Positions 63,911-64,000 of a DNA stretch of 64,000 nucleotides are shown piece by piece (the first letter of the stretch is position 1; each line of letters opens with the position of its first letter). The notes beneath the pieces are model-generated. The model was not told the origin of the DNA and made no database searches. It saw only the letters and a program-made list of their open reading frames with translations. The DNA comes from Acidobacteriota bacterium (GTDB lineage: Bacteria; Acidobacteriota; Holophagae; Acanthopleuribacterales; Acanthopleuribacteraceae): positions 1-64,000 of the forward strand of contig JASJCB010000045.1 in assembly GCA_030066195.1 (NCBI GenBank). Direction: 5' to 3'. A program made the translations under genes and the position numbers.

Positions 63911-63944
63911 AAATAAGAAAGGGACGGCCGAAGCCGCCCCTTTC
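63911..63944 (-). terminator. Rho-independent terminator of the outer-membrane gene
   Basis: GAAAGGG-A-CGGC pairs with GCCG-C-CCCTTTC with one mismatch; read on the reverse strand the loop is a stable C-TTCG-G tetraloop and the stem is followed by TTATTTTT. It lies 27 bases after the stop of the outer-membrane protein gene. Confidence 0.85.
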
Positions 63945-63970
63945 AGGTTGTGTGTTAATCCCGGAGGAAC

Positions 63971-64000
63971 TTAGAAGGTCCAATCCAGGGTAGCGTACCA
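63971..64000 (-). CDS. C-terminus of an outer-membrane beta-barrel protein
   Basis: The last ten codons at the window edge read WYATLDWTF then TAA. A final aromatic/hydrophobic alternating strand ending in Phe is the outer-membrane insertion signal of porin-like or TonB-dependent barrels. The rest of the gene lies outside the window. This supports a Gram-negative envelope. Confidence 0.7.
   Translation of the reverse strand, partial: WYATLDWTF

Overview
This is a GC-rich bacterial chromosome window with typical Gram-negative features: lipoprotein and signal-peptide proteins, NtrY/NtrX-like sigma-54 signalling, HflX/MiaE/MnmH/ThiI RNA-handling genes, and an outer-membrane beta-barrel C-terminus at the right edge. 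The many large caspase/CHAT proteases, ECF sigma factors and a Ser/Thr kinase recall large-genome Acidobacteriota or Myxococcota-like lineages. That placement is inference; no rRNA or marker gene in the window proves it.

Layout. 0-7 kb: a forward operon for reductive pyrimidine breakdown (dihydropyrimidinase, beta-ureidopropionase, class III aminotransferase, then preT and preA), interrupted by a GxxExxY gene and an inverted repeat. 7-23 kb: mostly housekeeping genes. These are a DUF2887 gene with a duplicated tail, the overlapping reverse operon hflX - NFACT-R - ilvE - miaE, mnmH, an ECF sigma/anti-sigma pair, an NtrY/NtrX-like two-component pair, a TetR regulator with a NemR-like operator, an AtuA pair, a four-fold CxxC-x17-CxxC protein and a class I/II aminotransferase. 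23-32.5 kb: a surface-glycan set (sulfotransferase, CMP-sugar synthetase, GT-B-like transferase), then a reverse PBP - thiI - dipeptide epimerase operon, then a DUF115 protein. 32.5-36.5 kb: a decayed accessory stretch with a truncated recombinase, a hairpin-rich region and an exported protein with one CxxCH motif.

36.5-56.9 kb is the striking part: about 20 kb of reverse-strand genes built around caspase-clan proteases. One block is ECF sigma factor, a membrane anti-sigma-like protein without zinc ligands, a TPR-CHAT lipoprotein whose expected catalytic His is Arg, a 54-residue acidic peptide and a small membrane protein. The other block, upstream, is a CHAT-TM-TPR protein, an exported caspase, an exported WD40-caspase, a 1300-residue protein with two protease-like domains, and a small exported protein. 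Between the blocks lies a 43-bp tandem hairpin array (seven units) enclosed by a 21-bp inverted repeat. I read the whole as a candidate compartmentalised protease-cascade system with its own sigma factor; this is a hypothesis from gene content.

57-64 kb: a sodium:solute symporter, two small exported peptides (one with six cysteines in symmetric spacing), an IS701/IS4-type transposase remnant, a beta-propeller-like protein, a DUF4442 thioesterase remnant, a GNAT acetyltransferase, a Ser/Thr kinase with a cyclic-nucleotide-binding domain, a perfect 28-bp tandem duplication and the tail of an outer-membrane protein.
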